Shown: one piece after another, positions 50,194 through 57,990 of the stretch | How positions within the stretch are numbered: position 1 is the stretch's first letter | How the letters are laid out: the number at the start of each line of letters is the position of its first letter | Assembly: GCF_009737085.1 (NCBI RefSeq) | Contig: NZ_WOVL01000020.1 | Span: 1-64,000 of the forward strand | Source: Paenibacillus sp. NEAU-GSW1 | GTDB taxonomy: Bacteria; Bacillota; Bacilli; Paenibacillales; Paenibacillaceae | DNA: 64,000 nucleotides | Direction of reading: 5' to 3' | The notes under the pieces: model-generated | Databases searched by the model: none | What the model saw: only the letters and a program-made list of their open reading frames with translations | Told to the model about the DNA's origin: nothing | Program-made: the position numbers and the translations under genes

Positions 50194-51042
50194 CCGTTTC
50201 GTTACGGGCACTTGCAATTCGACGATAAAATCTTCAGGTTTTCCCATTTGCGTCATGTCCACTAAGTATTGCTCCATGGAGGGGCCGATCTCGTCATAGC
50301 CGTTGGTCGACATCCACTCGAGCAATTTCCCATAGATCCGTTTGCAGGATTCTCTATTGGGAATGCCGCAGTAGAGCGCCGTAATAAACTCTCCCCCCTC
50401 GATGATGCGCGTGGAAGCTGATTCTGCCCCTCCGCTTTCGACAGGGATACAAACTTCAATATCGCAATCATGTTGCTCGAAGGTCATGATATTCTCATGG
50501 TACACCGACATGGTATATCCATGAGGAGTCAGACCATTCATTTCTATCTTGTGAAAAAGCTCGGTAAATCGCGTAACCGAACGTTCCATTCCGACGGCAT
50601 CGCGCCTACGGTCAAACGCAACACAGCGGTCCGGATAGTTTTTCAGTTCGATCAGGACATCAAGCTCCTTGAACTCATCGCTCAACGCTTGGAGATAATT
50701 CACTTGCGCCATTCTTTGTTCAATTGCCGTCGTGATCTGCTCCAGCCTTCGAATCTCCTGTAAAGCTTCCGCATGCTTGGCTTCCATCATTTCCATCATG
50801 CTGTTTAGCTTATTGCTTTTCAACGTGTGACTGATTTCCTCAAGCTTGAAATTTAGCGACTTCAAGCCTTGGACGATTTTGACATGAAGAAGATCATGAT
50901 TAGAATAATACCGGTAGCCTGTGAACTTATCTGTTTCGCTCGGATTGACCAATCCGATCTTGTCGTAGAAACGAAGCGTCTGAATGCTCAAATTGCAAAT
51001 TTTCGATGCTTGGCCAATGGAATACAGTTGATCCTTTCGCAT
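50182..51042 (-). CDS. MerR-family regulator with GyrI-like effector domain (BmrR type)
   Basis: The 286-residue protein has a MerR winged helix (YSIGQASKICNLSIQTLRFY, then DKIGLVNPSE and TGYRYYSNHD), a long coiled coil at about 85-120 (MMEAKHAEALQEIRRLEQIT) and a GyrI-like effector domain at about 130-286 ending FIVELQVPVTKRLTL. This is the BmrR layout, in which a hydrophobic cation is bound and transcription activated by untwisting a 19-bp-spacer promoter. Such a promoter lies exactly at the 3' end of the gene, in front of the two membrane protein genes. Confidence 0.88.
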   Translation of the reverse strand: MRKDQLYSIGQASKICNLSIQTLRFYDKIGLVNPSETDKFTGYRYYSNHDLLHVKIVQGLKSLNFKLEEISHTLKSNKLNSMMEMMEAKHAEALQEIRRLEQITTAIEQRMAQVNYLQALSDEFKELDVLIELKNYPDRCVAFDRRRDAVGMERSVTRFTELFHKIEMNGLTPHGYTMSVYHENIMTFEQHDCDIEVCIPVESGGAESASTRIIEGGEFITALYCGIPNRESCKRIYGKLLEWMSTNGYDEIGPSMEQYLVDMTQMGKPEDFIVELQVPVTKRLTL

Positions 51043-51123
51043 GAGTCGCTACTCCCTTCACTGGGGATATTGACGTATAACGGAACTATACGACTTTGAA
51101 AGATAGGCAGAACCTCAAGTTGA

Positions 51124-51207
51124 ATGGCTTGGCAGTTCAGAACGATTAAAGGAAAGCAGACGGTAGCTTCTTTTGATGATTTGGAGCTTGCTTTTGTCGA
51201 ACTATGA
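51124..51207 (+). other. Possible orphan short coding fragment
   Basis: A 27-codon frame (AWQFRTIKGKQTVASFDDLE, then LAFVEL) ends right before the strong hairpin at 51210-51261. It may be the tail of a lost gene. No ribosome binding site was seen. The remaining 51043-51378 stretch holds nothing else I can support. Confidence 0.3.
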
Positions 51208-51209
51208 TC

Positions 51210-51261
51210 AGAAGAATAACCGCCCAAAATCCAATAAGGATTTTGAGCGGTTTATTCTTCT
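51210..51261. terminator. Strong bidirectional hairpin
   Basis: AGAAGAATAAACCGC-type arms of 14-15 bp plus an inner AAAATCC/GGATTTT stem. No intact gene ends at it; the nearest candidates are the fragment at 51124-51207 and the kinase-like gene 118 bases away. Confidence 0.75.
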
Positions 51262-51378
51262 GCCTAACCATTCACGTTCACCGTCTGCCAGTCTTCCACG
51301 CCGTTCACAAACACTTGCCGCTCGTGTCCGTTAGTAAAGGAATGGCTGTTTTAATGGCAGCCTAAGGTATTTATTATT

Positions 51379-52257
51379 CTATTCAATCTTAGCTGTATCC
51401 CAAGCTTTTTTAAATTCATTGATATTGTTGTATCGTTTTTCTCGTTCCTTACTGATTGCTCTTAAAGCTACTTCGTAAAGGGATCTGTTTGCTTCCCATT
51501 TTGAATAAGATTGATCCATCTCACCACCAAGTAATCCAAATGCGATAGCCCCCATTGTGAAAACATTCGTTTTTGAATCAATAGGAGCTCCTAATGTAAA
51601 TTCTTCTGGAGACTTGGATCGTCTTGCTCCCCAAAATTTTTCTCCAATATCATTGACAGATGGGGCTTCTCTATAAAAATCAATATCGCAGATTTTAGTA
51701 ATATCCTGAGAAAAATCATACAAAATACTGCCGTCATAGAAATCGACGGCTATATACCCTTTTGATTCGACATATCTGTGGAATTCATAAATGGCATCTA
51801 ATGAATGCAGCCTTCTCTCAACCGTTAACTGTTTGTATTTATAGAACGGTGAATCAGGATGAGTATGTTTAAATGCTTCTCCTACAAATAACCAATGTGA
51901 ATGCAAGCATTCACCATTAAACCATTCAAAAATGGCAGCGTACCCGTTTTCGGTTTCAAAATGATCAACCAGCTTTATTAGATACGGATGTTCTAAGGTT
52001 GTGTATAGCGGTATTGCAGTTGATAGTCGTAGGATTGCGTCCCGAGGGTTTCCGGAAAAGTCCATTGGTTTACAACCCGCATACTTAACAAATAGCTTTT
52101 TGCCACCCTTCTCAATTCCGAAACAAATGTTTCCAGAATCCTGTTGATCGAACACGCAAAAAACTTTACCAAGCGATTGTAGCCATGAGAAATCGTGCTG
52201 CCCCTGAAGCTTAAATTCAACACTATCTAACTTGATCAATACTGGCTGCTGATTCAT
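51379..52257 (-). CDS. Atypical serine/threonine-kinase-like protein
   Basis: The 292-residue soluble protein has a protein kinase-like fold: N-lobe GNICFGIEKGGKKLFVKYAG with a candidate ATP-binding Lys, hinge around YAAIFEWFNGECLH, and a C-lobe ending LRAISKEREKRYNNINEFKK. The catalytic loop is atypical: HRD-xxxxN reads AVDFYDGSILYD, and DFG reads CDIDFYRE. It may therefore bind ATP without efficient transfer, or phosphorylate a small substrate. There is no transmembrane or PASTA part. A second, dead copy of its last 16 codons lies at 54636-54686, so the family was duplicated here. Confidence 0.75.
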   Translation of the reverse strand: MNQQPVLIKLDSVEFKLQGQHDFSWLQSLGKVFCVFDQQDSGNICFGIEKGGKKLFVKYAGCKPMDFSGNPRDAILRLSTAIPLYTTLEHPYLIKLVDHFETENGYAAIFEWFNGECLHSHWLFVGEAFKHTHPDSPFYKYKQLTVERRLHSLDAIYEFHRYVESKGYIAVDFYDGSILYDFSQDITKICDIDFYREAPSVNDIGEKFWGARRSKSPEEFTLGAPIDSKTNVFTMGAIAFGLLGGEMDQSYSKWEANRSLYEVALRAISKEREKRYNNINEFKKAWDTAKIE

Positions 52258-52401
52258 TTTATCTTCCCCTTAATGTTGGGGACTCCCGTAGTTTAGCGGG
52301 CTAGTTATACGTTATCCCCTTAATTTTATTAGCCCTATTATCGTTTACATGCATCTTCATAAGACAACACTCCTTTCGTTACTTAATTTTACCATACTAC
52401 A

Positions 52402-52455
52402 ACGATTTACCACTATTTGTGATGCGGTTCAGCATATCATCGCTAAGGCGAAATT
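52402..52455 (+). repeat. Dispersed palindromic repeat, copy D
   Basis: TTTACCACTATTTGTGATGC, then GGTTCAGCATATCATCGCTAAG and GCGAAATT. The inner stem TGATGCG/CATATCA pairs well. The right end lies inside the 3' part of the EVE gene, whose last seven codons and stop are made of repeat sequence. Confidence 0.75.
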
Positions 52456-52818
52456 ATTTTTGTCGCGGGTGAAGGACAGCCGATCAAGCAAGCCTTCGAT
52501 TCTCGCCTCCCTGCAGGGAACATATTCGATGTTCCGCCGGTAAGGTACGAACGTCGCGGACATCGCATATTCGTACACACGGTCGTCTATAACCCGGCCG
52601 ATGGCGGTGAACGCTTGCAACGGCTCGCCGTCTCCCATCTCCATGCGAGGAGAACAGTACACCAGCCAATCCCCCGGTTGCATCCGGCGTAACGGCGCAG
52701 ATTTACCGTGACACATCTGGGCGAAGCCGCCGCTAACCCCCCGCTGCACGTGCGACGCCGAGACGACGCCTATCCAATAAGAAGGGTTTCCACTTTCCGG
52801 CCCTGGCTGGCTACCCAT
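52429..52818 (-). pseudogene. EVE-domain protein with 3' end replaced by repeat D
   Basis: The frame encodes an EVE (UPF0310, ASCH/PUA-like) domain: SYWIGVVSASHVQRGV, GGFAQMCHGKSAPLRRMQPG, DWLVYCSPR, then PLQAFTAIGRVIDDRV and LLDRLSFTRDK. Intact members run about 20 residues further, through a segment like FEISxxDFxxI. Here the matching part stops at FTRDKNNF and the frame continues into repeat D before hitting TGA. EVE domains bind modified bases in nucleic acids. Function after loss of the last strand and helix is doubtful. It overlaps the DinB gene by 8 bases. Confidence 0.75.
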
Positions 52819-53395
52819 GCGCTTCCCTCCAAGCGTCGTCCAAACGCATCTTCTGGAGCAAATGATGGCGATAGTGCATCTCGATCAGTCGGAACCATTC
52901 CAACGCGTTCAATCCGCCGAATCGCGGATGGAGAACCGTATTTCGAACGATCTCCTTACCCGGTTCTAATCGCACTTGGGTAACCGGATCAAACTCCGAC
53001 GCAATCGTCGGTTCGATCTCGACCATCCGACGTACCGTATCCCGCAACCCGCCGACAAGTTGTTCCTTGCTTTCCGGTTGCGGCGGCGTGTATTGCGGGG
53101 ACGGGGGAACTCGAATTCGATCCGGCGGGAAGCTCCCCGTCTTGAACAAATCCTCCCCCGGCTTCGTCTTTCCCGCCCGTGAGACTTCCGGGCTGCCGCC
53201 CGGTTCAAGGCACAATGCGGCGTTCCTCAATTGCATAAACTGCGCGGAACGGATTAAATGCATGTACATCTGACCAAGCGACCATTCGTCCTCCGCCGGC
53301 TTCCAAAGCAGCTGATCAAGACTTGAGCCATCCAATTCTCGAATATAAACGCTGACCGTCTCCTCGAATTTACGCAACGTTTCTTTCGTATCCAT
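52811..53395 (-). CDS. DinB-family protein
   Basis: The 194-residue protein has the DinB four-helix-bundle pattern: LRKFEETVSVYIRELDGSSL, DEWSLGQMYMHLIRS with the first metal-binding His, and a late LIEMHYRHHLLQKMRL with the second His pair. DinB/YfiT-like proteins are metal-dependent thiol S-transferases or hydrolases for bacillithiol and related thiols, or have unknown roles. It lies between a WYL regulator and the EVE gene on one strand, so the three form a small unit. A terminator between the regulator and this gene implies its own promoter. Confidence 0.8.
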   Translation of the reverse strand: MDTKETLRKFEETVSVYIRELDGSSLDQLLWKPAEDEWSLGQMYMHLIRSAQFMQLRNAALCLEPGGSPEVSRAGKTKPGEDLFKTGSFPPDRIRVPPSPQYTPPQPESKEQLVGGLRDTVRRMVEIEPTIASEFDPVTQVRLEPGKEIVRNTVLHPRFGGLNALEWFRLIEMHYRHHLLQKMRLDDAWREAHG

Positions 53396-53440
53396 TTGCC
53401 GAAACCAGCTCCTTTTTGTTTAACCTGAATCCAGCATACA

Positions 53441-53475
53441 AAAACGCTACTGACAGCAGTTTGTCAGTAGCGTTC
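53441..53475 (-). terminator. Terminator overlapping the stop of the WYL regulator
   Basis: AACGCTACTGACA and TGTCAGTAGCGTT are perfect 13-bp arms around GCAGTT. The TGA stop of the regulator lies inside the stem. Confidence 0.85.
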
Positions 53476-54411
53476 AAGCATTTTTTTGATTTCCACGCGC
53501 ACCCGTTCTCGCAGCGATTCCGGCTCCAGCACACGCACCGCTGCACCCCATCCGAGCGTCCATTGAAGGAGTTCCTCCACCCGCCGGACACGGAACGTCG
53601 CTAACCAGCCTTCTTCCCCCGGCTCGAACGACTCCATGTAGAAATTATCCGATTCCTGAACCCGGTCCGCAATGGCTTGGTCGACCAACATAAGGACGGT
53701 CACATTCCGATCGTCTATAGACCGGTGATCCTGAAAGCGAAAACCCGGTACGATCCTGAACGAATCTTCCAGTACGGCAAGCTCGTTCATGCGAGACAGC
53801 CGAAAGTGCCGGATGTCGTGCCTCAGCCCGCAGAACGCAACAAGCATCCACACCCCTTGGGAAAAAACGAGCCCGTAAGGATCAACCGTTCGCTCGCTAT
53901 GCCGACATCCGTCCGGATCCGGCAAGCTTTTGGAGTAACGGAAACGAACCCTGCGCTTCCGCAGAATCGCTCGGCGCAACTGTTCGAACGTCTCTTTTTC
54001 CTGCCCGCGCGTTTTCGCTCCTCTTTCATCCAGCAGCCGAATCGCCGATCGGATCCGTTCGGTCTCCTCGCGTACGTTTTCCGGTAAAATCGCCTCGATC
54101 TTTTCCTGCGAACTGCGGGCCTTCGCGCCGTACTCAGCATCTAGCCTCATTTCGACGAAGTCCGACCCGATGAGCAGCGCCACCGCTTCCTCCGCCGTGA
54201 AGCTGACAGGAGGGAGAAAGTAGCCCTCCATTAAGGAGTAGCCTACCCCCGGCGCACCCGCCACCGGAACGCCCGCTTCGCTTAGCGCTTGAACGTCACG
54301 GTAAATCGTGCGGATACTCGTCTCGAACTTGGCAGCCAAATCCTCGGCGCGCAGCACGCCTTTACGCTGCAACTCAATGACGATAGCCAACATCCGTTCG
54401 GTCTTGTTCAC
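53464..54411 (-). CDS. WYL-domain HTH regulator (YafY family)
   Basis: The 315-residue protein has an HTH_11 winged helix at about 1-60 (ERMLAIVIELQRKGVLRAED then LAAKFETSIRTIYRDVQALS), a WYL domain at about 140-215 (KRRVRFRYSKSLPDPDG, VDPYGLVFSQGVWMLVAFCG) and a WCX C-terminal domain (FRVRRVEELLQWTLGWGAAV). WYL regulators often bind nucleic acids or nucleotides and control DNA-damage or defence-related genes. Neighbours here are DinB and EVE domain genes. The GC content is high relative to the neighbouring kinase gene. Confidence 0.85.
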   Translation of the reverse strand: MNKTERMLAIVIELQRKGVLRAEDLAAKFETSIRTIYRDVQALSEAGVPVAGAPGVGYSLMEGYFLPPVSFTAEEAVALLIGSDFVEMRLDAEYGAKARSSQEKIEAILPENVREETERIRSAIRLLDERGAKTRGQEKETFEQLRRAILRKRRVRFRYSKSLPDPDGCRHSERTVDPYGLVFSQGVWMLVAFCGLRHDIRHFRLSRMNELAVLEDSFRIVPGFRFQDHRSIDDRNVTVLMLVDQAIADRVQESDNFYMESFEPGEEGWLATFRVRRVEELLQWTLGWGAAVRVLEPESLRERVRVEIKKMLERY

Positions 54412-54465
54412 ATCATCCTCTTCCTTTTCTGAAACTTCAAAAAGACTTCAAATACACGTTCGATA

Positions 54466-54520
54466 AAACTTGCCTTTACTTGTGATACAGTTCTCCGTTT
54501 TACTCTAATGGCGAAATTGA
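54466..54520 (+). repeat. Dispersed palindromic repeat, copy E
   Basis: CTTGCCTTTACTTGTGATAC, then AGTTCTCCGTTTTACTCTAATG and GCGAAATTGAAAGG. The outer pair is TTGCCTTTA against TAATGGCGAA. It lies between the WYL regulator promoter region and the kinase tail. Confidence 0.75.
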
Positions 54521-54635
54521 AAGGCACCCATTTGGTATGTAATCATCCAGTTGCCCAAATTACCCCGATTGCCGCCGTCGTCGCCGCGCAGGCAGTCAAT
54601 GATGACGGGGTTTCTCTCGATATCACAGAACCATC

Positions 54636-54686
54636 CTAATCAATTGCTGCATCCCAAGCTGCCTTAAATTCAGATACATTATCATG
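54636..54686 (-). pseudogene. Tail of a second kinase-like gene
   Basis: HDNVSEFKAAWDAAID and a stop match the last residues of the kinase-like protein at 51379-52257 (YNNINEFKKAWDTAKIE). The sequence starts exactly at the end of the TetR gene. Only 16 codons survive. On the other strand, 54560-54642 reads QITPIAAVVAAQAVNDDGVS, then LDITEPS and a stop, another unrecognised tail. Confidence 0.75.
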
Positions 54687-55275
54687 CCCGCAAACCAAAA
54701 ATACGCATAGCGCCTTCGACTGTGAATTGAGCTAAACCGTCATTTAAATCCAGATAGATTAACCCTGCTCCATTAAAATAAGCGAAATAGGTCCAGCCGA
54801 TGACTTTCGCATCCCCTTCGCTTAACTTTCCCGATTCTTGCCCTTTACGGATGAGCGGCTCAAGTAAATTTACGAATTGCTCACCAAAATCAGTCAAAGC
54901 TCTGGTCAACTCAGGAAATTGCTTTGGCTGCCCCAACACCTGCTGAAACAGTCGCAAATACGTACCTTGCTCGATGACCGAACGCATTTGAACTTCTATC
55001 AATTTTCTTAACGTTTGGATGGGTTCGTTGTGTTCACTAATAATAGATTCGTAGAACATAAGACTCTCCTCTAGCGGTTCTAACACTAGCGAATGGATGA
55101 GCTCTTCTTTACTCGAAAAGTATGTAAATACAGAAGCGTGACTAATCCCCGCTTCCTTGGCAATGTTGGAGACGGTAGTTAAAGTGAACCCATTCGCGGC
55201 AAAAAGCCTTCTCGCAGCGTCGCAAATCAAAGCTCGTTTCTCCCGTCTAAGTTCTTCATTTATTGGGCGGGCCAT
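54682..55275 (-). CDS. TetR-family regulator of the C45-type hydrolase
   Basis: The 197-residue protein has a TetR HTH (FTLTTVSNIAKEAGISHASV, then FTYFSSKEELIHSL, about residues 26-60) and a helical C-terminal domain. It is divergent from the C45-type hydrolase gene. The intergenic region carries a palindrome, ACTGATCAGT, between ideal -35 and -10 boxes, so it probably represses the hydrolase gene and itself. The ATG at 55275 has GAGG upstream (complement of ACTCACCTC). Confidence 0.85.
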   Translation of the reverse strand: MARPINEELRREKRALICDAARRLFAANGFTLTTVSNIAKEAGISHASVFTYFSSKEELIHSLVLEPLEESLMFYESIISEHNEPIQTLRKLIEVQMRSVIEQGTYLRLFQQVLGQPKQFPELTRALTDFGEQFVNLLEPLIRKGQESGKLSEGDAKVIGWTYFAYFNGAGLIYLDLNDGLAQFTVEGAMRIFGLRA

Positions 55276-55324
55276 AAGTTTTACTCACCTCTGTTGTAAG
55301 CTTACCATATTTTTTTGAATTCGT

Positions 55325-55353
55325 GTTGATTAATTGACTGATCAGTTATATAA
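55325..55353 (+). promoter_or_regulatory. Promoter with TetR operator for the C45-type gene
   Basis: TTGATT (55325-55330) and TATAAT (55348-55353) have a 17-base spacer that contains ACTGATCAGT (55336-55345), a perfect palindrome in the position where a TetR repressor would block polymerase. Confidence 0.75.
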
Positions 55354-55389
55354 TTGTTTACAAAATTAACCTTTCGGAGGAAAATCTCA

Positions 55390-56499
55390 ATGACCTTATT
55401 CCTTAAAGAAACCATGGTACACGCTTCGGATAACGGTCTTACAGTCAGACACATTGAACTGCAAGGAAACAACCATGATATTGGATACTACATTGGGAGA
55501 ATGGCATTGGATCGATACACCTTGCTCCGCCAGATTAGTGGAGATGACCCGATCAGAATCCGAAACCAACACATGTACTTAAAAAAGAACTACCCCGAGC
55601 ACTACGAACGAATGGAGGGTATTGCAGAGGCTTTCGGCGTTCAGCTCGACGAAGGTTCGAGCGATTGCAGCGGTATTATCTATCAGAAGCAATCATTCGG
55701 ATGCTCTGCCGTCTACTTTCCAAACCATACGACCGCGACAGGTGCTGTCATGCTTAGCAGAAATTTCGATTTCCCGGTGACTGTTGTAAATGAGCCTTAT
55801 ATTTTCGAGGTTTATCCCGATAAAGGATACCCCTCTCTCTATTTGTGCAGCTTTGACCTCGTTAGCGGAGTGCTTGATGGTATCAATTCCGAGGGATTGA
55901 CCGTGGCCGTGTTGGCAGATGATGAAAGTTTCATAACCTGCCCTGCAGAACCAAATGGCGGGTTGCATGTTGGTCTCCACGAATTACAAATCATGCGTTA
56001 TTTGTTAGACCGATGCCGTAATGTTGATGAAGCAAAAGAAGCGCTGCTTTCTCTAAAACACAGCTATGCGCATATTCCACTGCATTATATCATCGGGGAC
56101 CGAAATGGACAGTCTTTCGTTTGGGAGAACTCCTATACAACAAATCGCTATTACATGATCAGCGGAGAGAACAAACCGCAAGAGGTAACGAACTTCTTGC
56201 TGCATCGTTATTCTTCCGCAGTTAACCTCCCGGATGATCCGAGTCCGCATGGAATGTATCAACGTTTTATCTCCCTGCAGAATGAGTTAAATAGGAAATC
56301 TCATTATACAGATGAAGATATGATGCACATTCTTTCCTGTGCCCATGCTTGTCTGCCAGAAGCTTATCCCCATCGCACTTTATGGCATAATTTATACAAC
56401 ACGAGAGATTGCAGTATGGATATTAGCTTCTACGCCGCCGAAAACACCCAGGGAAAGAACCCTTTGCGTACGGATTACTTTCGTTTCAAATTGAAGTGA
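55390..56499 (+). CDS. C45-type (acyl-CoA:6-APA acyltransferase-like) N-terminal-nucleophile hydrolase
   Basis: The 369-residue protein resembles the C45/choloylglycine-hydrolase superfamily. It has a pro-part with HDIGYYIGRMALDRYTLLRQ and ERMEGIAEAFGV, then a candidate nucleophile Cys105 after Gly104 in QSFGCSAVYF. The ATGAVMLSRNFDFPV segment (Arg and Asp of the active site) and GLTVAVLADDESF follow, with an Asn-containing IIGDRNGQSFVWENS near 240. Members self-cleave before the Cys and hydrolyse or form amide bonds, for example penicillin acylation, bile salts or acyl-homoserine lactones. The substrate is unknown. The ATG at 55390 follows CGGAGG at good spacing. TetR is divergent. Confidence 0.85.
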   Translation: MTLFLKETMVHASDNGLTVRHIELQGNNHDIGYYIGRMALDRYTLLRQISGDDPIRIRNQHMYLKKNYPEHYERMEGIAEAFGVQLDEGSSDCSGIIYQKQSFGCSAVYFPNHTTATGAVMLSRNFDFPVTVVNEPYIFEVYPDKGYPSLYLCSFDLVSGVLDGINSEGLTVAVLADDESFITCPAEPNGGLHVGLHELQIMRYLLDRCRNVDEAKEALLSLKHSYAHIPLHYIIGDRNGQSFVWENSYTTNRYYMISGENKPQEVTNFLLHRYSSAVNLPDDPSPHGMYQRFISLQNELNRKSHYTDEDMMHILSCAHACLPEAYPHRTLWHNLYNTRDCSMDISFYAAENTQGKNPLRTDYFRFKLK

Positions 56500-56528
56500 G
56501 TGTAATCGCGGCATGATTTCCTCACCTA

Positions 56529-56765
56529 TCACCAATATCTCCGTTCAAACGGCATAGCGGTTTCCGGAGCCTTTTCCTGTACTATGCGATAGGCGTTACG
56601 CCATGCATCCGGACTCTCATAACCATACTTCCGAGCAATATGGATGACCTTACTATCCGTGCCTGCTAACTCTTCCGCCGCAAGCGTAAGCCAACGGTTA
56701 CTTACATATTCGGTGAAAATAGTTCTTCGATGACATCGCAGCTCTAGCGATATCGTCAATCTCAA
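56529..56765 (-). pseudogene. AraC HTH remnant
   Basis: WLTLAAEELAGTDSKVIHIA, then RKYGYESPDAWRNAYRIVQE matches the second helix-turn-helix of the AraC/GyrI regulators (compare VIDVAMKYGYDSPEAFTRAF at 24280-25128). The N-terminal HTH and the entire effector domain are missing. No ribosome binding site precedes the first ATG. Confidence 0.7.
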
Positions 56766-56816
56766 TAACCGTGTGCAAAATGGCTTACTGTTCGTAAATG
56801 CTTCGTTTTTTCGGAA

Positions 56817-56870
56817 AATTCGCCGTTACTTGTGATACGGTTCTCCGCGCTGTCTGAAACGGCAAGTTTT
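56817..56870 (+). repeat. Dispersed palindromic repeat, copy F
   Basis: TCGCCGTTACTTGTGATACG, then GTTCTCCGCGCTGTCTGAAAC and GGCAAGTTTT. The outer stem GCCGTT/AACGGC is perfect. The terminator of the GNAT gene follows at its right end. Confidence 0.8.
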
Positions 56871-56895
56871 AAGGCCATCCTTTGCGGATGGCCTT
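56871..56895 (-). terminator. Terminator of the GNAT gene at 56899
   Basis: AAGGCCATCC and GGATGGCCTT form a perfect 10-bp stem around TTTGC, 4 bases past the stop. The same stem follows repeat H at 24235-24260. Confidence 0.9.
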
Positions 56896-56898
56896 TTC

Positions 56899-57471
56899 TC
56901 ATAGAACAGGCATTACTACGCTTGCGTCATCCGTTAGTTTCTTGATTAAACTTACTCGGATAACTTCATCCCAAATTGGACCACGCCGAACCTCTTTGTA
57001 CCCAATCTTCTCATTGAGTTCAATTACATGGCGATTTGCTTCCTCAGTATGTGTGTAAATCAAATCAACTTGATGATGTTGGGACTCTTCCTCCAACTTG
57101 AGTTTTAACTTTGTCGCTAATCCTAGTCTGCGATAATTCGGATGAACCCACAATTGGAATATTTCCATAAACCGACCATCACTTTGAAATAACTTTTCAT
57201 CTAACTCATGGAAAATTGTCCAGGGATACACAGAATCCCTATTTGCTATAGAGTACATTATCATTGCAATCGGTTTGTTAAAATCGGAATCATCAATAAT
57301 AAACGCACCTTTATCCGAGTCAGTGAGAAACCGTTCTATTTTCTTACTATGCTCCTCTCTTTCTTGTTCTGTAATTTCAACTTCATCCGAAACTGTGTAC
57401 CCATCGTTTTTCAAGTCAATTCGTACCAAAAACTCGTGGTCAATGATATTAGCTCTTCGCATTTGTAGCAT
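56899..57471 (-). CDS. GNAT acetyltransferase
   Basis: The 190-residue protein opens LQMRRANIIDHEFLVRIDLK and carries the GNAT acetyl-CoA motif in FQLWVHPNYRRLGLATKLKL (R-R-x-G-L-A form of Q/RxxGxG/A, near residues 118-130). It is followed by the late strand LIYTHTEEANRHVIELNEKI and GYKEVRRGP. The ATG at 57471 is favoured since GAGGGG lies 8 bases upstream, while the 14-codon upstream extension lacks one. The acceptor is unknown. It has its own terminator; the mobile element begins 115 bases upstream in the opposite orientation. Confidence 0.85.
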   Translation of the reverse strand: MLQMRRANIIDHEFLVRIDLKNDGYTVSDEVEITEQEREEHSKKIERFLTDSDKGAFIIDDSDFNKPIAMIMYSIANRDSVYPWTIFHELDEKLFQSDGRFMEIFQLWVHPNYRRLGLATKLKLKLEEESQHHQVDLIYTHTEEANRHVIELNEKIGYKEVRRGPIWDEVIRVSLIKKLTDDASVVMPVL

Positions 57472-57585
57472 CCTAACACCCCTCAATATCGCTTCAAATA
57501 CCTTTTCAGTCATATATCATATTCGTGATCCATACCAAGTCCCCTTTTTCGAGGGGTCATTTCCATTTTCAGGAGGGATGTAAGA

Positions 57586-57990
57586 ATGAGAATTATCAAA
57601 GCTCAGCAGGACATTGAATTGCTGCGCCGAGCGGAAGTGCTTCCTGATGCGCTCCTCGACCATGTCGAGGACTACTTCAACCATCTAAGGATCGAACTAG
57701 AAGACGAAGCGAAAAGCCACTTTCGCTTAGGCGAGAACGGCTACATCGTCTTGCTTGAAGAAGGCGACAACGTCTGGGACCTCGGTAACGGCGGGCTAAA
57801 CCGCGAGGACGGCGGACTGCTGGGCTGTTGCCCCGAGTACGTCGAACTGCTCGACATAGGCGGAGGACTCCATGCGTACAAAGTCGCGGTGCTGTACGAT
57901 AACGACTACCTGATGGCGTTCTTCACGCAGGCCGGAGCGCACGACGAGGAGGTGGAACAATGGCTGAAAGACCAAGCGGAAATAAGCTGA
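57586..57990 (+). CDS. Hypothetical protein at the left end of the integrated element
   Basis: The 134-residue acidic, soluble protein (RIIKAQQDIELLRRAEVLPD, then EDYFNHLRIELEDEAKSHFR and KVAVLYDNDYLMAFFTQAGA) has no signal peptide or recognised domain. The ATG at 57586 follows AGGAGGG. The GC content is higher than that of the GNAT gene before it and similar to the rest of the element up to 62.4 kb. It overlaps the next gene by 31 bases, implying coupling. Confidence 0.65.
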   Translation: MRIIKAQQDIELLRRAEVLPDALLDHVEDYFNHLRIELEDEAKSHFRLGENGYIVLLEEGDNVWDLGNGGLNREDGGLLGCCPEYVELLDIGGGLHAYKVAVLYDNDYLMAFFTQAGAHDEEVEQWLKDQAEIS

